A stretch of 64,000 bases of DNA from Vallitalea guaymasensis (lineage in GTDB: Bacteria > Bacillota > Clostridia > Lachnospirales > Vallitaleaceae): NCBI RefSeq assembly GCF_018141425.1, contig NZ_CP058561.1:496001-560000 (forward strand). The letters are read 5' to 3'. The first letter of the stretch is position 1. Every line of letters starts with the position of its first letter. The notes beneath the pieces were generated by a model. It was not told where the DNA came from. It searched no databases and saw only the letters and a list, made by a program, of their open reading frames with translations. This document shows positions 42,716 through 51,732 of this stretch, piece after piece. Both the position numbers and the translations under genes were made by a program.

Positions 42716-44266
42716 TTAATAACTGTCCCATGCTTTTTGATAATATCCAAATAAAACAGGATTGGTAAGGCTGTTTACCTCTACTTTATCTTTAGATTTT
42801 TTCTCATCATCAGCAAAAACAAATAGAGCTTTTACCATATCATCATTCAGATACTTAGTTGGGACTGATAGATTAATATCATCTTTATCAAATTCCTGAT
42901 TTGAGGCTAAAGTAAATCCCCAATCTCCAAATGAAGGAACATACAAATGATATCCAGTAGTATACAATCCTTCTGACTCAACAGTTTTGCGAATGCACCA
43001 GTAAGCTTGTTCAGCATAATAAGGACTTGTTGATTGAATAGCAATCATACCGCCATCGTCTAATCTACTATTTATCAGTCTGTAAAATAGATTAGTATAT
43101 AATTTATTTAAAGCTTCATTGTTAGGATCAGGGAGATCCACAATGACAACATCATATTTATTGTTTGTTGTTTCAAGAAACTTGTAAGCATCCTGATTAA
43201 TGACATTTACCTTATCATTATCCAATGATTTATTACTCAATGATTTTACTAGGGGATTGGTCTTACAGAAATCTACTACTTCTTTATCTAAATCTACTAG
43301 AGTAATTCTTTCAACATCATCATATTTTAGAATCTCCCTAGCAGCCAATCCATCACCACCACCAAGTATCAATATCTCTTTACGTTCTTTTGCAAGGCTC
43401 ATTGCAGGATGAATTAAAGATTCATGGTATCTATATTCATCCTGTGAACTGAATTGCACATTTCCATTAAGAAACAAACGAAGGTCATCTCGATGTTTTG
43501 TCACAACTATCCTCTGATGCTTGGTCTGCTTCCTATATATTATTTGATCTCTATAAAAACTATCTTCAATTTTATCTGCAGTGGAATCAGCTGTTATAAA
43601 ACCTACAATAATTATTAGAGCAAAAAATGCAGCTACAATTTTAAGTATATCAATTCTCTTAATATGCTCACTATACTTATATATGATAATATTAGCTACT
43701 ACAATATTGATAAAACCTACTAGAAAAGCAGTTTTTATATACCCTAGATGTGGTAAAAGAATCAAGGGAAATGCAACTGAACCTATTAGTGCACCAATAT
43801 AATCAAAACTAAGTACATTAGCAAGTGTCATTCTAAGATTATTTTCTTTTTCTTCAATGATGCGTGTAAGTATAGGTATCTCTAATCCTACTAAAATACC
43901 AATTGTAATTATTGTCATATACATAACAGGCAGATATACTTTGGTATATCCGTATGCAGCAAATAACGCCACTGCCGATATACCTCCAACTAGACCTATT
44001 GTTAATTCAATAACCACAAAAACATCAAACAAATTACGTTTGAACTTCTTAGTTATATATGAACCTATACCCATAGCACTCATATATAATCCTATAGTAA
44101 TAGAATACTGCTTAACACTATCCCCCAATAAATATGAACTGATTGCACCAATAATCAGTTCATATATTATTCCACATATAGCTATAATAAAAACAGCAAA
44201 CATTAGAGGGGCAGCATTAATTTTTTCATTACTCATATCTTTTTTAATGCTATTTTCCTTTGCCAT
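42716..44266 (-). CDS. Membrane-bound spermidine synthase (polyamine aminopropyltransferase)
   Basis: The protein, about 516 residues, fuses an N-terminal membrane domain of six to eight helices (to about 215) to a SpeE-type aminopropyltransferase domain. The latter shows ILILGGGDGLAAREILKY, LVDLDKEVVDFCK, INQDAYKFL and VIVDLPDPNNEALNKLY. It should transfer aminopropyl from decarboxylated SAM to a polyamine at the membrane. SpeD, the enzyme making decarboxylated SAM, is encoded at 47565. The ATG at 44266 follows GGAGG; a second ATG 12 bases upstream overlaps that site. Confidence 0.87.
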   Translation of the reverse strand: MAKENSIKKDMSNEKINAAPLMFAVFIIAICGIIYELIIGAISSYLLGDSVKQYSITIGLYMSAMGIGSYITKKFKRNLFDVFVVIELTIGLVGGISAVALFAAYGYTKVYLPVMYMTIITIGILVGLEIPILTRIIEEKENNLRMTLANVLSFDYIGALIGSVAFPLILLPHLGYIKTAFLVGFINIVVANIIIYKYSEHIKRIDILKIVAAFFALIIIVGFITADSTADKIEDSFYRDQIIYRKQTKHQRIVVTKHRDDLRLFLNGNVQFSSQDEYRYHESLIHPAMSLAKERKEILILGGGDGLAAREILKYDDVERITLVDLDKEVVDFCKTNPLVKSLSNKSLDNDKVNVINQDAYKFLETTNNKYDVVIVDLPDPNNEALNKLYTNLFYRLINSRLDDGGMIAIQSTSPYYAEQAYWCIRKTVESEGLYTTGYHLYVPSFGDWGFTLASNQEFDKDDINLSVPTKYLNDDMVKALFVFADDEKKSKDKVEVNSLTNPVLFGYYQKAWDSY

Positions 44267-44302
44267 GTTAACCTCCATAACTTTTCACAAAGCTATCTAA
44301 CC

Positions 44303-44497
44303 TTATATTATTGCAGCACTAACAACTATTGCCACTCCAATAAATATTCCTGCTACAGCTAAACCTGCAGCAACATTGTGATCGTCAATCTCTTTATTCA
44401 AATCAAATGGTGTTATCATATCAAACACCTTATATCCTATTGCGCAGAAAAACATACCTATTGCAAAATATATAATACTAGAAATGATAGGATTCAT
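44303..44497 (-). CDS. DUF350 membrane protein
   Basis: The 64-residue protein has two hydrophobic helices around a polar loop (FDMITPFDLNKEIDDHNVAA), the DUF350 module. It is a paralogue of the next gene upstream (44558), sharing GYKVFDMITP and the central NKEI/AEEI loop. DUF350 proteins occur with PspA and polyamine genes and probably form small membrane complexes. Confidence 0.85.
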   Translation of the reverse strand: MNPIISSIIYFAIGMFFCAIGYKVFDMITPFDLNKEIDDHNVAAGLAVAGIFIGVAIVVSAAII

Positions 44498-44557
44498 TTT
44501 TCATACCTCCTTTAATTATTAGTTAAAATTTCTATTGTCCTATATGTATTCGAGAAT

Positions 44558-44764
44558 TTATGCTATAGCAGCTTTTATGATTATTGCAACTGCAATAAAA
44601 ATCCCAGCTATTACTGCTCCCACAGCAGGATTTTTCTCCTTAATCTCTTCAGCGAAATTATAAGGTGTTATCATATCAAACACTTTATATCCTACAAACA
44701 TTAAAACTAACGCTAGAATAGCATAAATTATAGTTGCTACAAATTCATTATTTAAGAAATCCAT
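44558..44764 (-). CDS. DUF350 membrane protein
   Basis: The 68-residue two-helix protein carries FVGYKVFDMITPYNFAEEIK, the DUF350 motif, and ends in a hydrophobic helix (VIAGIFIAVAIIIKAAIA). It is a tandem paralogue of 44303; the pair may form a heteromer. It lies between the DUF4247 gene and the second DUF350 gene in the same operon, with a GGAG-containing leader. Confidence 0.85.
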   Translation of the reverse strand: MDFLNNEFVATIIYAILALVLMFVGYKVFDMITPYNFAEEIKEKNPAVGAVIAGIFIAVAIIIKAAIA

Positions 44765-44794
44765 TATTGTCTCTCCTTCCTTCGCATGTTTAAT

Positions 44795-45598
44795 TTATTT
44801 ACCGAAACTTGTTCCTCCACCTAATCTTGATTTGGAACCTACACTTCCTGAACGGACAGATTTTGTTCTTGATGTACTACTAGTTGAGCTGCTTGTTGAA
44901 GAGCTTTTACTAGTTGAACTACTTTTGCTTGTTGAACTACTTTTTGATGATGTACTACCATTTGTTGCCTTACTGGATGAATTTGTTTTTGAATTTTCTG
45001 TTCTAATCTTACTAGATGAATTCTTATCTGTCTTGATCTTAGTTGAATTAGCATCAGTTTTATCATTGGTTGTTTGACTTTTAGTTGATGTAGTATTCAC
45101 ATTCTTAACTGGTTTACTATATCCATTTCCATAACGATGATTATCCTTAGTATAATATCTGCTAGAAGTATATGATGTATCGTAGAATAATATAATATTA
45201 TTCCTATATGGTCTATACAACCCGTGATATCCATTATTATGTATGTACTTTCTTGATGATATCTGTGTATATGTCTTTCCATCTTCACTTTGATAGATTA
45301 AAATATAGTAATCATCATATGTTAATTGTATAGCTTCTTCATTATCTAAATCAGTATAATCTTCAGGTCTGTCTTCATTAATTAGATACAATGCAGTTTC
45401 TTTTACACTCATATCCGATGAATAAACCTTTGCTTTATCTGATTTATCATAATTACTTGTCAAACTAGTGGAATACTCAAAATTAGAATTATTATCTAGC
45501 TTTTTGGCTATAGATTTATGGGAACCCAATGAACTGATTGTCCCAATTATCACCACAAACACAATAACACCCAAAAATATCTTTATACCTTTGCTCAT
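44795..45598 (-). CDS. DUF4247 protein with Ser/Thr-rich tail
   Basis: The 267-residue protein has one N-terminal membrane helix (about 5-25), a DUF4247 domain (about 50-165, ALYLINEDRPEDYTDLDNEE, DDYYILIYQ) and a long low-complexity tail of Ser, Lys, Thr and Asn (about 170-255) ending in Gly-rich LGGGTSFGK. The tail is repetitive at the DNA level and has overlapping open frames that are not genes. Probably anchored with the domain outside. Its position among DUF4178 and DUF350 genes is typical of the PspA-linked clusters. Confidence 0.75.
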   Translation of the reverse strand: MSKGIKIFLGVIVFVVIIGTISSLGSHKSIAKKLDNNSNFEYSTSLTSNYDKSDKAKVYSSDMSVKETALYLINEDRPEDYTDLDNEEAIQLTYDDYYILIYQSEDGKTYTQISSRKYIHNNGYHGLYRPYRNNIILFYDTSYTSSRYYTKDNHRYGNGYSKPVKNVNTTSTKSQTTNDKTDANSTKIKTDKNSSSKIRTENSKTNSSSKATNGSTSSKSSSTSKSSSTSKSSSTSSSTSSTSRTKSVRSGSVGSKSRLGGGTSFGK

Positions 45599-45631
45599 GC
45601 AATCTCCCTCCTTCCTATACTATTAACAAAC

Positions 45632-46156
45632 CTAACTTTTTGGATAAATAACAACATTATAATCTTCTATTTCTCTACCAATTGCCATTTCTACTTCACC
45701 ATTCCATATCTCAAGGGAAAGAAGATTTTCTCCGTCTTCATCAGAATACTCATAGTAATCAACTTCTTCACCTTTTACAGCGTTTACTTGACCTTCTACA
45801 TATTCTACTTTTGCATCGCTGCCTTCTTGCATATAATATGTAACTCCTTTATATTCGTATACTCTTGGAGCCTCCGTGATTATAGCAACAACTTCCCTAT
45901 ATAAGCATATTTCGACTTCATCATCTTCTTCTACACTTAACCAATAGGTTTTTCTAGAATCTTTTAATTTGTACTCGGTCCATCTCCATCCATGATCATT
46001 GAACTTTAATATACCTTTTACTTCATAATCAACTTCTTCAATAGAAACAATATCTCCAACCCTCATATTAAAAACTGTGATTTCGTTGCTTTCCTTTTCC
46101 ATCTTTGCAGTTTTATTGGCTCTTGATATATTTTTAATTCTATCAATAAATCCCAT
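45632..46156 (-). CDS. DUF4178 protein
   Basis: The 174-residue protein carries a beta-rich DUF4178 domain: VFNMRVGDIVSIEEVDYEVK, DHGWRWTEYKLKD, YWLSVEEDDEVEI and RVYEYKGVTYYMQEG. It is acidic and soluble. In other bacteria DUF4178 is found with PspA, DUF350 and polyamine genes and may bind membranes or their surface complexes. It is the first gene of the minus-strand operon, divergent from the YbjN-like/PspA pair. Confidence 0.82.
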   Translation of the reverse strand: MGFIDRIKNISRANKTAKMEKESNEITVFNMRVGDIVSIEEVDYEVKGILKFNDHGWRWTEYKLKDSRKTYWLSVEEDDEVEICLYREVVAIITEAPRVYEYKGVTYYMQEGSDAKVEYVEGQVNAVKGEEVDYYEYSDEDGENLLSLEIWNGEVEMAIGREIEDYNVVIYPKS

Positions 46157-46387
46157 TAATATTCACCTCCTTAATTACATCCAGTTTATATTATCACATA
46201 TTTTATTATTATAAAAGTTATATTGCAAAACTTGTAATATTTTGCTTGAAATATATCTTTATTGATAAGTTACTATTGAAATTTATATGTTATAATGTAT
46301 ATAATATATAGAGTTAACTCACTTATAATATGTTATGAGTACATTACTTTATATTTAGAACCAACAATACATAAGGAGGTTATTACA

Positions 46388-46771
46388 ATGGATATAAAAC
46401 AAAGAATTGAAAGTTTCATGCTAGACATGAATTTAGTTTTTGAAGAACTAGACGAAAGCACATGGAAGATAGAAGATGATTTATCTCATATAGATAATAT
46501 CGTAGTGAAATTAGTAGAACCAATAGTTTTATTTAGAGTAAAAATCATGGAGTTGCCAAAAACGAATAAAGAAGAATTCTATAGAACAGTCTTAGAATTA
46601 AATGCTAATGATTTAGTTCACGGAGCTTACGCTATTGAAAATGACAGCTTAGTTATAATAGATACTTTACAGGCAGAAAATCTTGACCAGAATGAATTCC
46701 AATCAACAATAGACAGTATTGGTCTAGCTCTAATACAACACTATGATTTATTAGCTAAATTTGCAAATTAA
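46388..46771 (+). CDS. YbjN/CesT-like protein
   Basis: The 127-residue protein (MDIKQRIESFMLDMNLVFEE, and LVEPIVLFRVKIMELPKTNK, LNANDLVHGAYAIENDSLVI) has the alpha/beta pattern of type-III-secretion chaperone-like proteins, as in YbjN and YjfI. Such a protein usually precedes PspA in DUF350 clusters. The ATG at 46388 follows AAGGAGG; the earlier frame is upstream leader. It lies 47 bases before PspA and is probably co-transcribed with it. Confidence 0.72.
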   Translation: MDIKQRIESFMLDMNLVFEELDESTWKIEDDLSHIDNIVVKLVEPIVLFRVKIMELPKTNKEEFYRTVLELNANDLVHGAYAIENDSLVIIDTLQAENLDQNEFQSTIDSIGLALIQHYDLLAKFAN

Positions 46772-46818
46772 TGACTATAACACTATAACCTAAAAATATC
46801 AAAGGGAGGTAACTTATA

Positions 46819-47496
46819 ATGGGTATATTTAATCGTATAAGTACAGTATTTAAATCAAATGTTAATGATCTTATTTCAAAAGCTGAAGATCCTGAGAAAA
46901 TGTTGAATCAATTGATTATTGATATGGGTGAACAGTATAATAAAGCAAAGGGATCTGTTGCGTCAGCTATAGCTGATGAGAAAAAGCTTAAGAAAGCTTT
47001 AGATGAAGAAGTTGCAAAGGCTGCTCAATGGGCTAAAAAAGCTGAATTAGCTGTTGCTAATGGTAATGATGCTCTAGCATTACAAGCTCTTAACAGAAAG
47101 AAAGAATATGATGACCTTGCTGAACAATATCGTCAACAATGGCAAGCTCAAAAAAATGCAACTGATAATTTGAAAGCAGGACTTAGAGATCTTAGTAATA
47201 AAATAGAAGAAGCTAAACGTAAAAAAGGCTTATTAATCGCTAGAACAAAAAGAGCTGAAGCTCAAAAATCTATTCAAAAAACTATGTCAAGCGTTAATGA
47301 TACAAGTGTATTTGATACTTTTTCTAGAATCAGTGAAAAAGTAGATACAATTGAAAGTGAAGCTGAAGCAGCTACAGAATTAAATAGCTATATGGCTAAT
47401 GATGATCTAGACAGTCAATTTGCAGAACTTGAAAATTCAGATTCTGAGGTAATGGATGAACTTGCTGCACTAAAAGCTAAACTTGGTAAAGAATAA
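46819..47496 (+). CDS. pspA: PspA/IM30 family membrane-stress protein
   Basis: The 225-residue protein is almost entirely coiled coil, with the PspA start (MGIFNRISTVFKSNVNDLIS, amphipathic helix zero) and the family segment KAEDPEKMLNQLIIDM. It oligomerises on damaged or curved membranes. The end is acidic (AELENSDSEVMDELAALKA). It is transcribed with the YbjN-like gene and ends in a strong hairpin. Its neighbours tie it to polyamine and ion handling rather than to the classical pspF-pspBC set. Confidence 0.9.
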   Translation: MGIFNRISTVFKSNVNDLISKAEDPEKMLNQLIIDMGEQYNKAKGSVASAIADEKKLKKALDEEVAKAAQWAKKAELAVANGNDALALQALNRKKEYDDLAEQYRQQWQAQKNATDNLKAGLRDLSNKIEEAKRKKGLLIARTKRAEAQKSIQKTMSSVNDTSVFDTFSRISEKVDTIESEAEAATELNSYMANDDLDSQFAELENSDSEVMDELAALKAKLGKE

Positions 47497-47515
47497 TAAT
47501 ATTAATTAATAAATA

Positions 47516-47558
47516 TGGGGCTGTCAGATAATACCAACTAGTATTATCTGCAGCCCCA
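47516..47558. terminator. Terminator between pspA and speD
   Basis: Stem TGGGGCTG (47516-47523) plus AGATAATA pairs with TATTATCT plus CAGCCCCA (47551-47558). Confidence 0.8.
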
Positions 47559-47564
47559 TTAATA

Positions 47565-48359
47565 TTATTGTTTTCCATAAAATATAGTATTCAATTCATT
47601 CTTGATTTTGTCTATTATACATTTGACTTTTTTATCTTGTACATCTTCTTCTTTTAGCTTAAATAAATGTTTATCAATTTCAAAATCATCATTTCTCATT
47701 TTGGTATAATATATATTTTCTTTTGGTAAATTAAAATCAACTAACTCACAACATGACTTATTATCCTCTGAAATAAACTCTTGTATGGATTTTATATTAT
47801 TATCATTGTAACGTTTTCTTCCATTAATATCTCTGCTGAATCCTCTAACCCTATAATCTAGAGTTACCATATCTGAACCAAATTGTTCAATCAAGTAATT
47901 GATAACTACTAAAGGTGATATTTCACCACAAGTACTAACTTCAATATCTATTCTTACCACATATATATTGCTATGATAATTGTTTTCTGGATAAGTATGT
48001 ACAGTAACATGACTCTTATCTAAATGCCCTACCACATGCCCATCATTAGGCATGAGATTTCCTCTGTTGCAGGAATCATCCACTTTAACAACTGGTATCT
48101 GCCCTTCTGAAATCAATAGATTGACACTGGCACCTTGTGGGTCATAATCCTGCTTTGCGATATTTAATATATTGGCACCAATCATCTTAGTAACCTTTCT
48201 AAGTACTTTTGTTAAATTATCTGCACTAAAATTACAATTGATATAGTCTATATATTGATCTTTCAACTCATTACCATCTATATAATAAATATTATAAAAA
48301 TTCATATTGAGAGTTTTAGTCAGGTTATTAAAACCATATAATTTATATTTTTTATTCAA
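47565..48359 (-). CDS. speD: S-adenosylmethionine decarboxylase proenzyme (E. coli type)
   Basis: The 264-residue protein equals the E. coli SpeD length and pattern: KYKLYGFNNLTKTLNMNFY, GANILNIAKQDYDPQGASV, HLDKSHVTVHTYPE and IEVSTCGEISPLVVINYLIE. Self-cleavage at Lys-Ser in HLDKSH should create the pyruvoyl group from Ser. The product, decarboxylated SAM, is the aminopropyl donor for the membrane spermidine synthase at 42716. It faces pspA tail to tail, with the rhomboid gene just upstream on the same strand. Confidence 0.92.
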   Translation of the reverse strand: MNKKYKLYGFNNLTKTLNMNFYNIYYIDGNELKDQYIDYINCNFSADNLTKVLRKVTKMIGANILNIAKQDYDPQGASVNLLISEGQIPVVKVDDSCNRGNLMPNDGHVVGHLDKSHVTVHTYPENNYHSNIYVVRIDIEVSTCGEISPLVVINYLIEQFGSDMVTLDYRVRGFSRDINGRKRYNDNNIKSIQEFISEDNKSCCELVDFNLPKENIYYTKMRNDDFEIDKHLFKLKEEDVQDKKVKCIIDKIKNELNTIFYGKQ

Positions 48360-48393
48360 TCAAATGCCCTCTCTCTAATGTAAAGTAAATATG

Positions 48394-48972
48394 CTATATA
48401 CTTTGCTTCTTCTTATTTTTTTGTACTATGTATATATATCCCATTCCTACAAGAGCTCCTAATATATGCCCTAATTCTGAGATATTATTAGTTACAAATA
48501 TCCCATTATATATTTCTTTAGCCAAGAATAATATAGCTATAAATATAAATGTAAGGGGAACTTTTCCATCTTTCATATTAGTGAAGGAAGTTAGTATTAT
48601 CATCATGAATACAATACCACTAGCTCCTAATATTCCACTACTAAAAATAATAGCTTGAAAAAATCCAATCACTACTGTTGTTATAATAATTAAGATTAAA
48701 ATTGTTTTTGAAGAATATTTCTCTTCAAGCATCGGTCCTATCAATAGAATTAATGTAATATTCCCTAGCAAATGATCTATAGAAGCATGTCCCAAAGGCC
48801 ATAAAATCATCTGTACCAAACTTATCAAAGAAAATCCACCTCTATAAACAAATAAGGAATTAATAATATCCAAAGGTATAATCTGATCAATAAAGAAAAT
48901 TGCTGTTGCCAATAAAGAAAATGTCAGAACCACTGGTGAGTTATATTCTATTTTGCTTAATATGTTCTTCAA
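48394..48972 (-). CDS. Rhomboid family intramembrane serine protease
   Basis: The protein, about 192 residues, has six membrane helices. The rhomboid features are WPLGHASIDHLLGN (HxxxN-type helix 2), GILGASGIVFMM (catalytic Ser in GxSG) and a His in helix 6 (SELGHILGALVGMG). It should cleave membrane proteins within the bilayer. I favour a TTG start at 48972 behind AGGAGGAG; the upstream ATG at 49020 has no site. It is 34 bases before speD, so the two are probably co-transcribed. Confidence 0.85.
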   Translation of the reverse strand: MKNILSKIEYNSPVVLTFSLLATAIFFIDQIIPLDIINSLFVYRGGFSLISLVQMILWPLGHASIDHLLGNITLILLIGPMLEEKYSSKTILILIIITTVVIGFFQAIIFSSGILGASGIVFMMIILTSFTNMKDGKVPLTFIFIAILFLAKEIYNGIFVTNNISELGHILGALVGMGYIYIVQKNKKKQSI

Positions 48973-49066
48973 GTTACTCCTCCTCGTTATTTCATATACC
49001 ATTGTTATTATTATAAACATTTATGTAGGTTCCTGCAAGATATTCTTGATTTATGGTAATGATAAA

Positions 49067-49106
49067 AAAACTAGGTGAATTTATAATTAAAAGTTCACCT
49101 AGTTTT
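49067..49106 (-). terminator. Terminator of the 152-residue gene
   Basis: Arms AAAACTAGGTGAA (49067-49079) and TTCACCTAGTTTT (49094-49106) overlap the stop codon. Confidence 0.8.
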
Positions 49107-49553
49107 ATAAAGATCTTCAATATATTTCTCAAATATTTTTTTCTGGTCTTCATTATATTCTCTATACATTATTGCCCATTCTACAATTATATACTGACAT
49201 AATTCATCTAAATCAGAGAATTTACTTTCTGCATAAAGCACATTACATCCCCATTTTAGTTCTAATTCTTTATTGCCTGGGAATTCATTTCCACAACAAA
49301 TCATAAAATCATCAATTTCCCTTAGAGGATCTCCTTCATATATATAGTTTATGGATTCTTTATATCCTTCTAAGAATTCAATCATACACATACACTCATT
49401 CTTAGTAATTGAACAAGGTATATACATTTCATTATGCTTTTTTATATTGCTCCACATGGCAATAGATGAATTCACCCCTTGTTCTTGTGTAATATATAAA
49501 TCAGATAATTTCTCTAAGAATCTTTCATCAACAGCTACTTTATTATTACTCAT
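49095..49553 (-). CDS. Hypothetical 152-residue protein
   Basis: I do not recognise this product. It is soluble, acidic and helix-rich, with several Cys residues (PCSITKNECMCMIEFLEGY, FMICCGNEF, WGCNVLYAE) but no clear metal-binding spacing. It starts behind AAAGGAG and ends in a hairpin, so it is a single-gene unit between the rhomboid-speD pair and the metal transporter operon. Confidence 0.6.
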   Translation of the reverse strand: MSNNKVAVDERFLEKLSDLYITQEQGVNSSIAMWSNIKKHNEMYIPCSITKNECMCMIEFLEGYKESINYIYEGDPLREIDDFMICCGNEFPGNKELELKWGCNVLYAESKFSDLDELCQYIIVEWAIMYREYNEDQKKIFEKYIEDLYKTR

Positions 49554-49649
49554 TCAATTCACTCCTTTTAATATCAAATCAATATTATTATCACATAATA
49601 TTACACTATTTGTCAATCTACCTTCTTACTCTCAATAATCCAACAATGA

Positions 49650-49695
49650 AAAAAGGCTGTCTCACAAGACATCAATCCTGTGTAACAGCCTTTTT
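49650..49695 (-). terminator. Terminator of the metal ABC transporter operon
   Basis: Arms AAAAAGGCTGT (49650-49660) and ACAGCCTTTTT (49685-49695). Confidence 0.8.
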
Positions 49696-49701
49696 ATAAA
49701 T

Positions 49702-50820
49702 TTATTGAGCTACAATCTCTTCATAACTTCTGACAGTATATTCCCTTCCTTCATCAGTCAGTTTAAAGATTCCATTAGTTTCAATAATATAGTTATCATT
49801 TTTTAATCTCATTACAATACGTTCCAAGAAATCTTTCTGCCAATTCAAATGATTACATATACTTACTATACCATTTTCTATATATTCATTTTCATTACCT
49901 TCGTGATTATAAACATGGAATAACATTGTTTTTGCAGCGAAATCGATTTCTTGGTACTTACGCCTTCTCATTATAGTTATTATTCCACGTTTTGGTGCAA
50001 AAACAAATACTAACATGAAAGTTAAACCCGTAACGGCTGCCATACATCCTGCAATAGATACATCAAAAAACTCAGCTATCTGATACCCTGCAACAGCATT
50101 GACAGCGCCTATTATACCACTTAATACCAACATTTTCTTAAGATTATCAGTTATCAAATATGCCGAAATAGGTGGACCTACCATAAATGCAATCACCAAT
50201 ATGGATCCTACTGCTTCAAAAGCTCCTACTGCCGTAACTGAAACGGAAGTCATCAACCCATAGTGAACTAGGATGGGTGAAAAACCTAGAACCGCTGCCA
50301 ACCCTTTATCAAAAGTAGCTAACTTCAATTCCTTAAAAAATATAATTACCAATACTAGATTTATCAACAATATTGTTCCCATAGAATAAATTGCTTTTGC
50401 TCCAATGTCAACTGAACCAATAACCATTCTGTTAAATGGTGCGAAAGCCAACTCTCCTAATAATACTGAATCCGTATCTAAGTGAACTGAGCTAGCATAT
50501 TTTGAAATAATGATTATTGCAATACTGAAAAGTAGTGGAAATACAACACCTATTGCCGAATCCTCTGATAATAATTTAGTTGAATTAAGAAGTTCCACCA
50601 AATATACTGTAAGTAATCCAACTACTGCCGCCCCTATTATTAAAACAGGTGAGCTCAGATCGAATACTATAAAATATGCTCCTACAATTCCTAATAATAT
50701 TGTATGGGTTATAGCATCTGACATCATAGCCATACTTCTTAGAACTAAAAATACCCCTGGGATAGAACAAGCTATTGCAACTATTACTGCTATTATTTGA
50801 ATCTCTAATTGTGGTGTCAT
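49702..50820 (-). CDS. Metal ABC transporter permease with C-terminal winged-helix domain
   Basis: The 372-residue protein has the ZnuB/MntB-type permease domain of eight to nine helices (LRSMAMMSDAITHTILLGI, ITDNLKKMLVLSGIIGAVNA) followed by an unusual soluble tail of about 85 residues. The tail (MLFHVYNHEG, ICNHLNWQKDFLERIVMRL, FKLTDEGREY) has the winged-helix pattern of metal-responsive regulators. Such fusions occur in some manganese/iron transporters of Firmicutes. It is the last gene of the five-gene operon, following the first permease with five bases between. Confidence 0.85.
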   Translation of the reverse strand: MTPQLEIQIIAVIVAIACSIPGVFLVLRSMAMMSDAITHTILLGIVGAYFIVFDLSSPVLIIGAAVVGLLTVYLVELLNSTKLLSEDSAIGVVFPLLFSIAIIIISKYASSVHLDTDSVLLGELAFAPFNRMVIGSVDIGAKAIYSMGTILLINLVLVIIFFKELKLATFDKGLAAVLGFSPILVHYGLMTSVSVTAVGAFEAVGSILVIAFMVGPPISAYLITDNLKKMLVLSGIIGAVNAVAGYQIAEFFDVSIAGCMAAVTGLTFMLVFVFAPKRGIITIMRRRKYQEIDFAAKTMLFHVYNHEGNENEYIENGIVSICNHLNWQKDFLERIVMRLKNDNYIIETNGIFKLTDEGREYTVRSYEEIVAQ

Positions 50821-50825
50821 TTCTA

Positions 50826-51728
50826 CTACCCCCTAACAACTAAACAATTTTTTCTATTTCTAAAATCTTTGATTCTTTTCCATACTAATCCTCTATTAGG
50901 TGCAAGTAAAATACTGGCGATTACTATTATACTTATGACTAGTACTATAGATGGACCTGTAGGCATATTGGAGGTGGATGAACTGATTATAGTTCCAAGT
51001 ATACCACTCACTGCACCAAAGATAGATGCAAGTATAACCATGATAGACAGTTTATTGGTCCATTGCCTAGCAGCAACACCTGGTGCGACTAACATGGCAC
51101 TCATCAAAATGACTCCTACTGTTTGCAATCCTATGATTATTGTCGTAACTATCATACTAGCTAATAGAAAGTCTAATTTTTTTGTTGAGAAACCAATACT
51201 TCTTGCAAACTCATAATCAAATGAGATTATTTTAAGTTCCTTCCAAAAGATAATTACCAATGTAATGACAACAATACCAGCTATAAATATTATCTTGACA
51301 TCCCTACGTAGCAGTGTGGATGCCTGACCAAAAATAAAATTCTCCAGTCCTGCTTGATTTGCATTCGGTATTTTTTGAATATATGTCAATAAAGTAAGTC
51401 CAATACCAAAGAATACTGATAATATAAGTGCTAGAGCTGAATCAAATTTTATTCTGGAATGCTTATCAATTAATCCCACCAGCCAAGTAGCTAATAAACC
51501 TGTAATTAATGCTCCTATTAAAAGAATCAATGTATTTTTACTCCCGCTGAAAATAAATGCAAGAGTAATTCCTGGTAATGCCGCATGTGATACTGCGTCC
51601 CCTAATAAACTCTGTTTTTTTAGAACTGCGAAACTTCCAACTACTCCGCTTATTATACCAAGAAGCGCAGAACCTAATGAAACTATTTGTAATGTGTAAT
51701 CTGTAAATATCATTCTAAAATCAACCAT
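50826..51728 (-). CDS. Metal ABC transporter permease (Mn/Zn/Fe type)
   Basis: The 300-residue protein has eight to nine helices and the family segment KKQSLLGDAVSHAALPGITL, typical of ABC-3 metal permeases, with TVGVILMSAMLVAPGVAARQ in the later helix region. It should form the membrane channel together with the second permease for manganese, zinc or iron uptake. It lies four bases after the ATPase stop. Confidence 0.88.
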   Translation of the reverse strand: MVDFRMIFTDYTLQIVSLGSALLGIISGVVGSFAVLKKQSLLGDAVSHAALPGITLAFIFSGSKNTLILLIGALITGLLATWLVGLIDKHSRIKFDSALALILSVFFGIGLTLLTYIQKIPNANQAGLENFIFGQASTLLRRDVKIIFIAGIVVITLVIIFWKELKIISFDYEFARSIGFSTKKLDFLLASMIVTTIIIGLQTVGVILMSAMLVAPGVAARQWTNKLSIMVILASIFGAVSGILGTIISSSTSNMPTGPSIVLVISIIVIASILLAPNRGLVWKRIKDFRNRKNCLVVRG

Positions 51729-51732
51729 AACA

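Noticed and set aside
44832-45077. Open frames on both strands across the DUF4247 tail
   Set aside because: They are by-products of the Ser/Thr/Lys repeat sequence and have no ribosome sites or family features.
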